Source of the DNA: Saccoglossus kowalevskii
Taxonomy: Eukaryota > Hemichordata > Enteropneusta > Harrimaniidae
DNA length: 10,939 nt
Direction: 5' to 3'
NCBI RefSeq assembly: GCF_000003605.2
Contig: NW_003106611.1
Location: 50,232 to 61,170 of the forward strand
Shown one piece after another: positions 1-9,217 of the stretch. A program made the translations under genes and the position numbers. How positions within the stretch are numbered: position 1 is the first letter of the stretch; each line of letters starts with the position of its first letter. Under the pieces are notes generated by a model. That model had not been told where the DNA came from. It made no database searches and worked only from the letters and a program-made list of their open reading frames with translations.

Positions 1-1
1 A

Positions 2-232
2 AAACATTTTCTTCTCAATTGTGATTTATACAAGAAGGAACGAGAAATCATGATCAAGAATATTAAATACAATATAAGCAACTTGGGGACGGATGACGAA
101 AAACTTACAAATATACTAAAAATTAAAAATGACAAAACAATCATTGAACTAGGAAAATTCATCCACACTTGTTTCAAATTACGACAAGAAAAAATCTTAA
201 AATGCCAGTTGCCTCAACCAACCGCCAAATAA
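2..232 (+). CDS. Partial LINE ORF2 C-terminus (reverse transcriptase polyprotein)
   Basis: The frame is open from the window edge to the TAA at 230-232; the ATG at 50 is internal and not a start. Just before that ATG the translation reads HFLLNCDLYKKERE. This matches the conserved H-(F/L)-L-x2-C-x-L-Y/F motif that ends the zinc-knuckle region after the reverse transcriptase in many invertebrate LINEs. About 45 residues later, GKFIHTCFKLRQ matches the usual final helix (a G/A-K-F-I stretch followed by a basic F-K-R tail). The catalytic reverse transcriptase and endonuclease domains lie upstream, outside the window. The family assignment is by motif recall; the LINE origin is well supported by the adjacent UTR, AATAAA and tail. 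A host gene is unlikely. Confidence 0.8.
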   Translation, partial: KHFLLNCDLYKKEREIMIKNIKYNISNLGTDDEKLTNILKIKNDKTIIELGKFIHTCFKLRQEKILKCQLPQPTAK

Positions 233-345
233 TTTAATTTTATTTTTTATTTTCTATTGTCTTTGAATTTCTTGTGTTATTTTTTATCTTTTTTGTATTA
301 CTTTATTGTATTTTCAACTAAGATCCCACTCCGGGATACGGTTTC

Positions 346-351
346 AATAAA
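346..351 (+). promoter_or_regulatory. Polyadenylation signal AATAAA of the LINE
   Basis: AATAAA sits 114 bases after the ORF2 stop and two bases before the ATT-repeat tail, where a LINE transcript would end. It belongs to the retrotransposon and is not evidence of a host transcript end. Confidence 0.6.
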
Positions 352-352
352 G

Positions 353-377
353 ATTATTATTATTATTATTATTATTA
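353..377 (+). repeat. (ATT)n tail, about 8 units
   Basis: An uninterrupted run of ATT triplets directly follows the AATAAA of the LINE. It is best read as the 3' tail made during target-primed reverse transcription and not as an independent microsatellite. The perfect units suggest a recent insertion. Confidence 0.8.
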
Positions 378-404
378 CAAAAACAAATTAAATACATTTT
401 TCAA

Positions 405-439
405 CGGGGGGAGAGGGTCCGCCCCTAGATCCGCCACTG
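405..439 (-). mobile_element. Terminus of a possible hAT-like non-autonomous DNA transposon
   Basis: A short GC-rich patch in otherwise AT-rich sequence reads, on the minus strand starting at 439, CAGTGGCGGATCTAGGGGC followed by a G/C-rich tract. hAT elements begin with CA(G/A)-type ends, and a CAGTGGCGGATC start recurs in invertebrate interspersed repeats. That recall was not checked against a library. The element body would run leftward from 439, so the LINE tail ending at 377 may lie inside it. An 8-bp target-site duplication would begin at 440 (ctatgtca). The opposite end is not visible in the window. Confidence 0.4.
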
Positions 440-447
440 CTATGTCA

Positions 448-720
448 TTAGTTCTGCAAAGACAGGACTATTTCAAGTTCTCGAAATACACATATTTAAT
501 AGTCGTTTTTAAACTTGGTGACATACAATTATTATAACACGAATACTTTTCATTCTTACATTAAAACATGAAAACATTTCGTACAAGAATAACCCAGGAG
601 AATAACTCAAGCATTGTGTTTGTTCGCTAAAAAAACAGTGACTATTATTGCTCTATTTAAAACAATGTCGACGCTAAAAGCCTAGCTTTTCGTTTTCAAT
701 TCAAATTTTGGCCAGGGCGC
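448..720. other. Noncoding spacer, nothing recognised
   Basis: AT-rich sequence with frequent stops in all frames. It lies between the transposon terminus and the 3' end of the OAS-like relic. Minus-strand codons just beyond the relic's last stop (732 down to about 682) stay open and could be decayed C-terminal sequence, but no family motif is visible there. Confidence 0.5.
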
Positions 721-732
721 CATACCACTGTC

Positions 733-1503
733 TTAATTACTATCCCAGGCGACATCCATGTTTGAGTAGTTTACCAACTGTTGTAACACTACCTTGAATG
801 CCATTGCTATGTCAAATCGTTCCGGGATCCAGCTTTCTCCCACACGTTGATCGTTATCAGTTCCAAGGGATGCGATGCTGGATTATCTCCCTTTCTCATC
901 TTAGGCTCCACTATTTCTTTCCTCCAGTATTTCACAAGTCTGATCAAAGTCTTGTTGGAGCTGGCAAAAAGCAGCAGTGTGCCTGGTGAACGGGTTCATC
1001 GCATTTTACCAGCTGTTGATATAAAGCCGACTTTTTAGTTGTAAGAAAATCATCCCGTTTTCAGTTATCAACTTGACAAGATGAATTAACCTCATAACAA
1101 TCGATATGAAAACATTGTCAGATAATGTACTATTACCTTTGTCGGGGTCATGACCAAATACATCAAAATAGGTCCAACATTATTTTAACTAAGACGATAT
1201 ATTGAGTAGAAAAGTGTGGTTTTTTTTATCCACTTTGAGAGTCGACCCAGCTGGTATCTTTCAAATAACGTGGTAAATCTTTCATGATGTTGTTTCTCTT
1301 CTGTTCGGAATCGTTGGTTTATTCGTTGGTGAACATTACGCAATCTAAGTCAGCGTGATCCTTTATTTGTGTACCTTTGCCAAAAGACCCGCTCTGGTGA
1401 TGAAGAATAAGTCAATGAACATCCAATGGAAATTATTCACGTACTTTGTGATGTTGTGGATTTCGTATTCTGCAATACGCCAAGGGCTATCGCATGTAGC
1501 CAT
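733..1503 (-). pseudogene. Decayed 2'-5'-oligoadenylate synthetase-like gene
   Basis: OAS enzymes sense double-stranded RNA and make 2'-5'-linked oligoadenylates in the cytosol. On the minus strand, family landmarks appear in order in shifting frames. ATG at 1503-1501 opens MATCDSPWRIAEYEIH. SGSFGKGT (1370-1393) is the nucleotidyltransferase loop. HADLDCVMF (1331-1357) holds the paired acidic residues. MKDLPRYLKDTSWVDS comes next, then VKIMLDLF and DVFGHDPDK (1138-1189), matching the third-aspartate region. RHTAAFCQLQQDF is at 946-984. NKTLIRLVKYWRKE (915-956) and HPLELITINVWEKAG are OAS1 C-terminal domain signatures. FDIAMAFKVVLQQLVNY follows (766-816). Damage: stops at 1319-1321, 1226-1228 and 1006-1008; frame changes near 1394, 1165, 952 and 828; terminal stop at 733-735. 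About ten expected codons are missing near 952, and the final OAS segment (DPxxP motif) is absent. It is non-functional as read; the family call is strong. Confidence 0.88.
1031..1136 (-). other. Possible short intron or insert inside the OAS-like relic
   Basis: Relative to family spacing, about 29 extra codons lie between DVFGHDPDK and the RHTAAFCQLQ segment. A GTAATA donor-like site begins at 1136 and an AAAAAG acceptor-like site ends at 1031, so a short intron is possible. Against this, the 106-base length would shift the frame, while reading straight through keeps the same frame with no stop until 1006-1008. An in-frame insertion is therefore equally likely. If it is an intron, the relic is a decayed duplicate and not a retrocopy. 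Confidence 0.3.
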
Positions 1504-2720
1504 GAACAGATTTACTCTAACGTTCACTAATTAGTAGTCATGATACAAATACATACCAAATCCGCGAATATATAGATCACCTACCAATCTCATATCCAAA
1601 TGGGGCTATACAGGTCTTGAACAAGCGATCACAGAATACAATTTCATTTATTTATGTGAAGAATATGTGGAACGAATGTATGTGATATCATTAAAGAGGT
1701 TTGGTTACCAGAGTTCGAATGTCATTGGAAATTGATCAAAATTGGCCTTTTTACCTTGATTCCCAAAGCGAGTTTAAATATTGACCTCACAATTATCCTC
1801 ACTAACATGATACGAATATTATTAAAATTTTCCAAACAAATTTATATGTAATATAGTGAGTTTTCAGTAAGGTAATAGTTTTTCATTTCCATTTTCCAAG
1901 AGAAGTTCTCATTGCATATAATGCGCAGTTACGTAGTATGTTTAGTAGTGAACAAAATGAATTATTTTGACGTTTTGTCAATAAAAGATACCCCATATGC
2001 ATTAAGAAACAGTTATTCTTATGTTATTGAGTATCTCTGTTGCTTTCTTGGGGCCTTCACATAACTATTCCTGCGAATTCAGTGCCCCTCCCCATTTCAA
2101 TTGTATATACCCCTTTTCAAGACACGGCGTGAGATTTGGGATTCAGGTTAGGGTGGGGTCTTATCCTACAAGATATGATTAACTAGATCAAATGTAACAT
2201 TTTAATTATGTTCACAATATTGCCTGTGTGGCAGTATTAACAGAAATAATAACAAAAATAATGTCGACAAATAGAATTCTATTGGACATGTCTCCAGTAT
2301 GTGTCAGCCTAATTCTTATACTGTCGTCCAATGACACTTTTTTTAAGAATGTTTTCATGACGGGAAATTGGGGCACTTTAGAATTTATTGAGAACTAAGT
2401 ATAAGTCAAACATGAACAGTGACCTGTGTGTCAAGTGATTAATACATTGTAACTTTGAGAATAAACAACTTGGAGGGTCAGATAAAGTTTACTCACACAC
2501 ATAGTTTTAATCTGTACTGTCTCTTGTATTTATACATATCTCAGGGAAATCTTGTCATTCATGAATTTATTTGCAACCAGGCTCACTCATGTTACCCTAA
2601 CAACATTGAAAAGACATTCCTTCAAATTAACGTGAATGATATGGTTGGTAATATGGTTGTATGACCAACAAAGTATATGGATCCCAGTTGACCATCTTTT
2701 CCATGTGTTTAACTAACTGT
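1504..2720. other. Long noncoding stretch upstream of the OAS-like relic
   Basis: No coding exon, RNA gene or transposon terminus was recognised on either strand. A short reading frame at 2455-2664 lacks an ATG and shows no family motif. A small interrupted inverted pair (ATTGGAC around 2281-2287, GTCCAAT around 2327-2333) is the only structure noted. If the OAS-like relic had a promoter or a 5' UTR exon it would lie in the lower-numbered part of this stretch, but nothing marks it. Confidence 0.5.
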
Positions 2721-2850
2721 CATGTATCCTACCATGTTTAATTTGAAGAAAAAACACGTCGTCAACGATACATTTATAAGAGACATGTATCTCATCATGT
2801 ATGTGTCAAATTTGAACAAAAACCGACATAGTATGTCCAAGATACTAGTA
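2721..2850 (+). repeat. Degenerate direct repeat, about 63-bp unit, two copies
   Basis: CATGTATCCTACCATG at 2721 and CATGTATCTCATCATG at 2784 start two similar segments. Both continue with an (A)ATTTGAA(G/C)AAAAA block and then a GTC-CAA-GATAC-like block. A further weak half unit (ACCACGTTTTC plus an A-run) starts near 2850. The overlapping short reading frames here are shadows of the repeat and carry no recognised protein motif. Confidence 0.45.
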
Positions 2851-4472
2851 CCACGTTTTCAAAAAAAAGATGGCTACCAGTCGAAATATAACGCGTATTT
2901 CCGAAGTGAAAACGGTGTGCCCGTCTAAATTGAACAGGGCGTCTTTATTGATAATAACACTGAACTCTTTTTCATGGTTTGTTACTCGAACTTTGAAGGA
3001 TATATCTCCGAATGTTAGTGTTTTATATTGTTATAAAAATAATGATGATGTTAATGATGATCTGTACAACCACGTTTACGTAAAGTAATTACAATATGTG
3101 TGTATTTACATTGAATAATCTGAATAGTCAAGCATGTAAGTCTTTAAAGGTAATTCACCTTTACAACATCACGCCTTGTCATTTATTGGGGGCGGGTCTA
3201 CCGAAATAGACCCATTTTTGCGACTTCCTATTCTTACATTTCACAAATCTTTTTATAGGGAATATCTAGAAATTAGACTCACACATTAAGATATGAGCAA
3301 TTCACCATTAAGCTGACACTGGCATGGTTATGACCTATAGAATGACACAATTGAATGGAATAAGTGGTAGCAAAAAGTGCAGTCATGTTTCTATTGTGCA
3401 GCTGTCAAATTAATGGGTAGCCATCCAAAATTAAATCATAAATTAAACATTTATGTATTCGACACAGTAAATATGTATTCAGATGTAATCTTTTACATGT
3501 AATGTGTTCATGTATACATCAGTTGTGTTTGCTAACGCGAATTTGTTGTTGTTCTGTTTTTCAACTGAGTTGTGGTAGAAGGGGGCTCCGAATTTAAGGA
3601 ACACGGCAGAGGGTGACGTGTCTGACTAAACTATATAATAAAACTCGTTCTTATATCAGTAAATATAAACAAGCTGGAATGCTGAAGAAACAGAAAGCTA
3701 CATAATACAACGTTGGCCTTATAAAGCCTTATCCACGTGTGTGTTTCTCGATTCAATTATATATGTGTTGTTGTTTAATTATAGTTATTATTTTTCATTC
3801 CTATTTAGTTTGTATAGATAGACAATCATTTTCTGTATTTGTTCGTTATCGTTTCATTCGATTCCAAGCATTATTCTCTGAGTTATGTCTGTTAGAAGCC
3901 GTTTCATGCTTCATTTCACCTTATAATACATGTATTCCTATGACAAAGAAGCATAAATCAATTTATTGTAAGCCATTTACGTAATGTTCACAAACATGGC
4001 TTTATCACAGCGAACGCAAGAGAAGTCACAACTTTGTAGCGGATTAAGCCGAAATGTTTATCCTATAGTGACCTTCACATGGCACACCAATCATAGTGTT
4101 TCCTTCCAATTTTAAAATCCGCGGTGTAATCCTATTAACCCTATATAAAGGGTGTTTTAGTGCATGTTTAGGGTGGATTGTTCTAATTGCACTTTGATGC
4201 CAGACTTGCCTTTCGAAATAAACGACATATTACAGTCTACCATAGTCTCTTACTTGTGTTACCATTACACAATCAGTGCTCACAATTTTTTTTTTGACCC
4301 GATCGAATGTGTGCGATAGACAGCCACGTAATTCACGTAAACATATCGAAATAACACGCGCCAAACGCTCATTGTTCAAAGGTTTTATATTTGACCTAGT
4401 ATCAAGGTGTCTTCTCCCAGGTTTGCATACAAACACAGAAATTGCTTGAATTACTGAAGTGTCTGCCACCAG
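2851..4472. other. Noncoding stretch with short unrecognised reading frames
   Basis: Only short frames are present (2870-3088 and 3739-3984 on plus, 4230-4469 on minus). None shows a recognisable domain, and the minus frame opens with GTG. A 7-bp perfect hairpin lies at 3194-3213 and a weaker 5-bp one near 4138-4153. No transposon ends or RNA genes were recognised. The 4230-4469 frame has more CpG than its surroundings and ends near a plausible splice donor, so a lone exon cannot be excluded. Confidence 0.45.
3194..3213 (+). repeat. Perfect 7-bp inverted repeat, hairpin-forming
   Basis: GGGTCTA and TAGACCC flank a six-base loop (CCGAAA). It sits in a small GC-rich patch within AT-rich sequence. 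No associated gene or terminator context is visible; it could be part of an old mobile-element end. Confidence 0.5.
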
Positions 4473-4525
<53 letters not shown>

Positions 4526-4565
4526 TAATCAATCATTCAATCATTCAATCAATCGATCGATCGAT
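4473..4565 (+). repeat. (TCAA)n microsatellite grading into (TCAT/TCAA) and (TCGA)n
   Basis: A tetranucleotide array starts as perfect TCAA units, then carries TTAA, TCAT and TCAA variants, and ends in three TCGA units. The changed units cluster at the right end, the usual picture of a slippage array whose flank has mutated. TCGA is self-complementary, so this end can also pair with itself. Confidence 0.93.
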
Positions 4566-5301
4566 GTGTGTAAAATGTGGCATCCCCTGATGTATGCGTC
4601 AACCTGCTTCACTGGTAAATCACAACATTTTGTATCACCGATGATTTCAGTAAAAGGTGAACTTAATCTTCTTTACTGACAACATAAGCGTGACAAAAAA
4701 GAAAGTGCTTTAAGCCAATGCCATACACATCAGAAGATTACTTTAGTCGACACAGATAGAATTAGAAAACATCCTCTGACGACTTGAATGACTTAGGTGC
4801 TATGTTGTTGAAAGGGTGAAAGTTTATCGCTACCATATCTTCCATGATTGACTTGACCTGTTGTGTGATTTTTTTTTTACTGATGACCCTGTCAGGACAA
4901 GCTCACCAGATTGACGTAGCTCTCAATTTTCAATTTCTGACTTTCGTCTAAATTGATCTTACCATGAACTTGCATTAAATATTTTTTGGGGAAAATCTAG
5001 TTTTTGAACATCCGTCTTTCGCGGATTTGGATACGACACTGCACTGTGTGTACGAAATTCTCCCGTATCATGGATAATGTTGCGTCTATAAGTATCTATT
5101 TTTATTTGAACATAAAAATAAGTTACTAATACTACTAATCAGGCGATGATTCTGTCAATTCACGCTCTTGAAAAATACTTTATTGTTTATTTTTGTTGTG
5201 GCAGGTGCTTTATTCTTCAGATAAATATGACAATAATTGGTTTCTGTTTTAATGTACTACCCCTATCATGCAATAATAGTATTTTTGTTTTGTTTTGTCA
5301 G
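4566..5301. other. Noncoding stretch, AT-rich
   Basis: No gene or transposon was recognised. A pyrimidine-rich tract ending in GTGGCAG near 5203 could be a splice acceptor, but the following frame is short and matches nothing known. The last 20 bases form the polypyrimidine tract and AG described for the next feature. Confidence 0.45.
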
Positions 5302-5431
5302 GCATATCATTTATGATCCAGCCAATCCCCTCATCAATATTTGTGTTGATTGAAGAAGTGATGTTGAAGAGCTGCAAAAAAATACTATATTGTGTATGGA
5401 AGAATCACTCATTTCCCTACTCATTGCTTAT
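5302..5431 (+). pseudogene. Possible OAS-like last-exon fragment
   Basis: A T-rich tract ending in TTTTGTCAG (AG at 5300-5301) is followed by a frame from 5303 reading HIIYDPANPLINICVD. This resembles the I-x-D-P-x-(D/N)-P-x-N motif near the end of OAS1 C-terminal domains. In vertebrate OAS genes, as I recall, the last coding exon begins just before that motif, which fits the acceptor position. A TGA at 5351-5353 interrupts the frame where a tryptophan is common in the family. The frame then continues RSDVEELQKNTILCMEESL and ends at a TAA near 5429-5431. The match is short and could be chance. It lies on the strand opposite the larger OAS-like relic, which lacks exactly this segment. Confidence 0.38.
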
Positions 5432-8211
5432 TAATACCACTGCAGGTGTGACTTTAGTATGACTGTAATGAGAACTTTATGAAACCCATGCCAATATTGA
5501 AATTTAACAGCTCATAATAGAATTAACTAGAAAGTTAATTATTTTTACAATATTCTTTTCTTGTGCACTTTATTGGTAACATTTTAATATTAACATTTAA
5601 TATTAAATATTTGTGATACTAAATAAGTACATATGGTATACTGAGAAATTGCTCCATTAGTAAACTTATTAAGTATTAGCTTCTATAATGTCAAAATATG
5701 GTATAAATCAGATGACAACTGCATTTTACACATGCACTTATCTTCTATAACGTATGTGCTTTCAAAGAGAGCTACTAGTAGCTAATAGAGTAAACCTATA
5801 CTTATCTGCACATCTATTTAAGTTAGTGAATTATAGATAACCAGTACCTTTCAATATTCATGTCTCACTGGTGTAATAACCTCATTAACTTAAATTTGTT
5901 TATGCATGTTAGTTATAGTGGCATTTTCTTTTTTTCGTTGTTTCTGTAGATTTATGGTGTATGCAACACTTGTTACAATTGAGCTCCTGCGTTTCCAATA
6001 CAATATAAAATCATAGTTAACATTTGCCATCTCAGTTTCTACAATGTTTCAAGTTAATACTGCTTACAGCTTAGTTCTCAATCATTTTTCTACTTTTATC
6101 TGGAAGAGGGTAAATTAACTTTCACAAATGTTCAATTTCTTAACATTTTAGTACATGTACTTGTTGGTCGTTTCCCTCTCACCAGTACCCTTCCTCCTCA
6201 CTAGTGATTGTTTGAAATCTAAGCAGTTCTGTGGCGAGGGGCATTGAACAATTGTTAATCATTTATTGGCTTTAAAAGTAAAGTCAAGACAGTCAGTTTA
6301 TCTTGTCTGAAGGTATTCCAAAACTTTTGTTGTGAATTTTGTGAGTCTGCCCTCATTGAGCAAACTTTAGCTGACCTTTTGTTAAGAACTCTTGTACTGT
6401 ATTGAAATGCGTTCACCAAGCTCTTTTTAGATCTAAACATTGTCTAAATATTTTCGAAAACAGTTTTGTAGTTTGATTAGATTAGGAATATTTATTATAG
6501 TAACATTTCTTTCTGCCAAGCCATAAATATTTAATTACCTAAACATAAAAAAGCATCATTGACAAAGAACCATATGGTGTATGGAATTAAATGTCTACAA
6601 ATGGCATACCAGTTGATTTTGTTTTTACACTTAAACTTCCACAGTGTTATTTTACTTCTAGTGTGTTTTAATTATGCAAATGGATAATATTCTCTAACTT
6701 CTTCACAAACTTTGGCGTTCTACTTTTTTCCTTTCAGAGTACATTTATATTTTGAGTAAATTGTGCTTCAAATGATGCAACATTCACAGTTTATTGCATA
6801 ATACTGGTAGTTCTTTTGGCATTGTTTAAACTTAAATACAAGTCAGACTTGTTCATTTAATAATTTACCCTTACATACACACTTTCTCCCACAGTGACTG
6901 CTGTCAGAATACTGGGATATCACTATACAATTTTGTTAATTAGGTATTACAAAGGAATTGAAGCAGAGTTTAATTATTTACAGTTTGAATTCAATGATAG
7001 ATAAACTATGGACACTATAGCAGTTATGTATGGCATTTCATGACTGAGAAATCACTTATGGAAATACAGTGAAAATAAAGTTAAACCCCTGTTTGGCTCC
7101 CAACACGGTATTTTTATAGACTTTATCTACAGTGCGGTGACACTCATCAAAATGATGCACTTCTACACTGTTATCAGTTAACACTGCCCATGAGTGTTTT
7201 TTCACTTGATCATGCAAATAACTGCTATGATGTCTGCTGTTGTAATAAAACATTTAGGAATAATCCTAGTGGCATCTACAGTTTTAATAACTAAAATTAC
7301 TATTATGTATATAGTCTTGGGTTAAACAGTTCAGTCAGAGCAGTAAAATTTAACAGTAATTTTAATTATCATTGGTGTATTGTATTTGACACTCACATTC
7401 CCTGGCTCAACCAATTGGGTACATTCAGAATGAGATATTACTTGCATAACTGAATAGTGTTGATGAATACTTATCTTCTCACCTATAACAATTTATGTTG
7501 TGAGTTAACGGGATATTTTTACAGTTAACTCAAGTGTCCCTGCTTAACTTACCTTTTAACTTAAATGGCCACAAAGTGATGTATATGAATATTAACATTA
7601 GCTTGTAAATTGTTATCTGCTGTGCAAAAATAGGCTATGACAAACATGTGTCCAGTAATATACCCCAAACCTTGGCATGTTAGTTTTTAGGCTTATACGA
7701 GTTATCCATTAACAGGATTATTCATCAATTATCATGTTCCGTTTTGACAGATTTAATTTGGTGTGTGACCGCATTCTTATAAAGACATCCTACTAATCAC
7801 ATTTTCAGATTGTGATTTGTTTTCCCCATCTGCAAATATCTGTTGACAAGATGCCCCTTGAACTGAAAATTCTTGTCATTTTTTTTATTTAGCAATAAAT
7901 CAACCCCTATATAAAGATGACCTGTCGATAAAAGGTCGTCTCTCTTGCATGACTGGGTGATTGCAAACTGACTTGGTTTGAAGATGAAAAAAAGGGTTAC
8001 ATTTTTGGTTGATGGTAACTCATTTGGAGGTGTGAAATGCAACCTTTATGTTAATGAATTATTTTTAATTTCTATTGTATATCGTTATTTGATGAAGCCC
8101 AATCCTACGAAATGTGTACCTGATAACATTGTCAGGTGAAGACATGTATGCATGCACAAACATGCGTGTAGACAATGTTCAGCTACTAAGCCGAGTATCT
8201 GTATTTACATA
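5432..8211. other. Long AT-rich noncoding region
   Basis: About 2.8 kb with stops in all frames. It holds many A/T palindromes, for example AGTACATGTACT at 6150-6161 and a TTAATATTAA cluster near 5583-5610. Reading frames at 6255-6440, 7056-7253 and 7797-8042 on the minus strand have no recognised motif. Two modest hairpins occur near 7916-7940 and 8118-8137. The texture suits an intron or intergenic DNA. Confidence 0.5.
8118..8137 (+). repeat. Short hairpin, 8-bp stem with one G-T pair
   Basis: ACCTGATA and TGTCAGGT flank a four-base loop (ACAT). It lies about 75 bases before the interspersed repeat that starts near 8212 and may be unrelated to it. Confidence 0.4.
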
Positions 8212-8690
8212 TTTTAGCTCATCATATGAGTGATTGTCTGTCGTAGTTCGGCGTCCTTCGTTTGTGTCAAGTTTTACATATTTAACTTCTTCTTGAAAAC
8301 TAAAATTCCTATTGCTTTGATACTTGGTGTATATGTACCTTGGGCAGACCTCTTTTAGATTTGTTTATTTCCTGGTGATGTTTTCAATTTTCTAATTTTG
8401 AAGAATATTTTTGGTGAAAAGTGGTATTTTCGACTTCTTGTTGAAAAACCCAAGTCTGATTACTTTGATATTATATATATAGGTACTACAAGTGCACCGC
8501 TCTCAGATTTGTTAATTTCGAGATGATATCTTTGATTCTCTAATTGTAATGAATATTTTCGTTATTTTTGGTAAAAAGTGATATTTTCAACTTTTTGTTG
8601 AAAAACGCAAGTCTGATTGCTTTGATACTATACAAATTGTTCATTTTCTAATGATATCTTCAGTTCTTTAATTGAAATGTGCATTGCTAA
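8212..8690 (+). repeat. Interspersed repeat with about 150-bp internal tandem units
   Basis: It opens with TTTTAGCTCATCATATGAG, then a CTGTCGTAGTTCGGCGTCC segment and ACTTCTTCTTGAAAAC. This layout resembles a very common marine-invertebrate interspersed repeat (AGCTCA start, CGTCCGTC-type middle, AACTTCTTCT block); that resemblance is from memory. Inside, three imperfect units begin at 8284, 8432 and 8589 with (A/G)ACTT(C/T)TT-TTGAAAA. They share GATT-CTTTGATA, AGATTTGTT, TGAT-TCTTCAATT and GAATATTTT blocks. Units one and two are 148 and 157 bases long; the third is shortened. No reading frame spans it, so it is non-autonomous or noncoding. Its exact right end is uncertain. Confidence 0.7.
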
Positions 8691-9217
8691 CAGTGGAACT
8701 ATCTCAGCCGATATGCTGCTTCTTATAAACCGGTACATTAATAAATTAAGGTACAGAATTCTGTCATTCTCTGTATTCACTTTTTGGTTCATGAGATGTC
8801 AAAAATTTGAAATCATCATTCCAAAAGTTAACACAAGTTCTTGAATTTGACAAGTTTTCTGAACTTTAAAACCCCCACATTGGAATTGAAGATTCACTAT
8901 TTAATCAAAGGAAAATGTATTGAAGTAGTGTCGCAACAAAGGGCTGTGTAAATCTTTTAGCTCAGTGAAATGCACGTTTCAATGAAATGGAACATGGATT
9001 GGTTTCAAATTTGTACTTAAAATTGTTGAATAGCCTCAGTTGGACTCTTGATAACATTTTGTTAGGCTCTGTTAAGCCCTTGGGGACTTGTGTTACATTT
9101 GATGGTTTGAACATTGCAAATTGCAGAAAGATTTGATTTGCTCCAGGCTGTGGTAATTTGAAAAAGCAATAAATCCTAAATCATGTATTATAACATTATT
9201 CAAAAGTAAGCAAATGA
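8691..9217. other. Noncoding stretch
   Basis: No gene was recognised. TTTTAGCTCA recurs at 8955-8964 in the same orientation as the start of the preceding repeat, so this part may hold another eroded piece of the same family. The following bases do not match well. Confidence 0.4.

Larger units (their letters stand above)
1..377 (+). mobile_element. 3' end of a non-LTR (LINE-type) retrotransposon with an ATT-repeat tail
   Basis: The left edge lies inside a LINE that continues outside the window. In order it holds the last 76 codons of the second ORF, a stop at 230-232, a T-rich 3' UTR of about 110 bases, an AATAAA signal at 346-351, and an (ATT)n tail at 353-377. Short A/T-rich triplet tails are typical of I-group and some CR1/Jockey-group elements, but the clade cannot be fixed from the C-terminus alone. 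The frame has no stop up to position 2, so this copy is probably fairly young. The 5' part and the upstream target-site duplication are outside the window. Confidence 0.82.

Noticed and set aside
438-814. 10-base match TGCTATGTCA at 438-447 and 805-814, as a target-site duplication
   Set aside because: The transposon end at 439 faces left, so its second duplication must lie to the left. The copy at 805 is inside the OAS-like relic and matches by chance.
798-1038. Two plus-strand 63-residue reading frames
   Set aside because: They are antisense shadows of the OAS-like relic, whose family motifs read clearly on the minus strand.
1700-1735. GTTCGAAT as a tRNA B box
   Set aside because: There is no A box at the right distance and no cloverleaf could be drawn around it.
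2455-3088. Three short plus-strand frames as small proteins
   Set aside because: The first lacks an ATG, the others overlap each other and the 63-bp duplication, and none has a recognisable domain.
4230-4469. 79-residue minus-strand frame as a gene
   Set aside because: It opens with GTG, has no recognised motif, and is bounded by a stop immediately upstream. A lone exon is possible but unsupported.
5190-5250. GTGGCAG acceptor followed by a short open frame as an exon
   Set aside because: The frame is under 20 codons and matches no known family; a T-rich tract with AG is common in this sequence.
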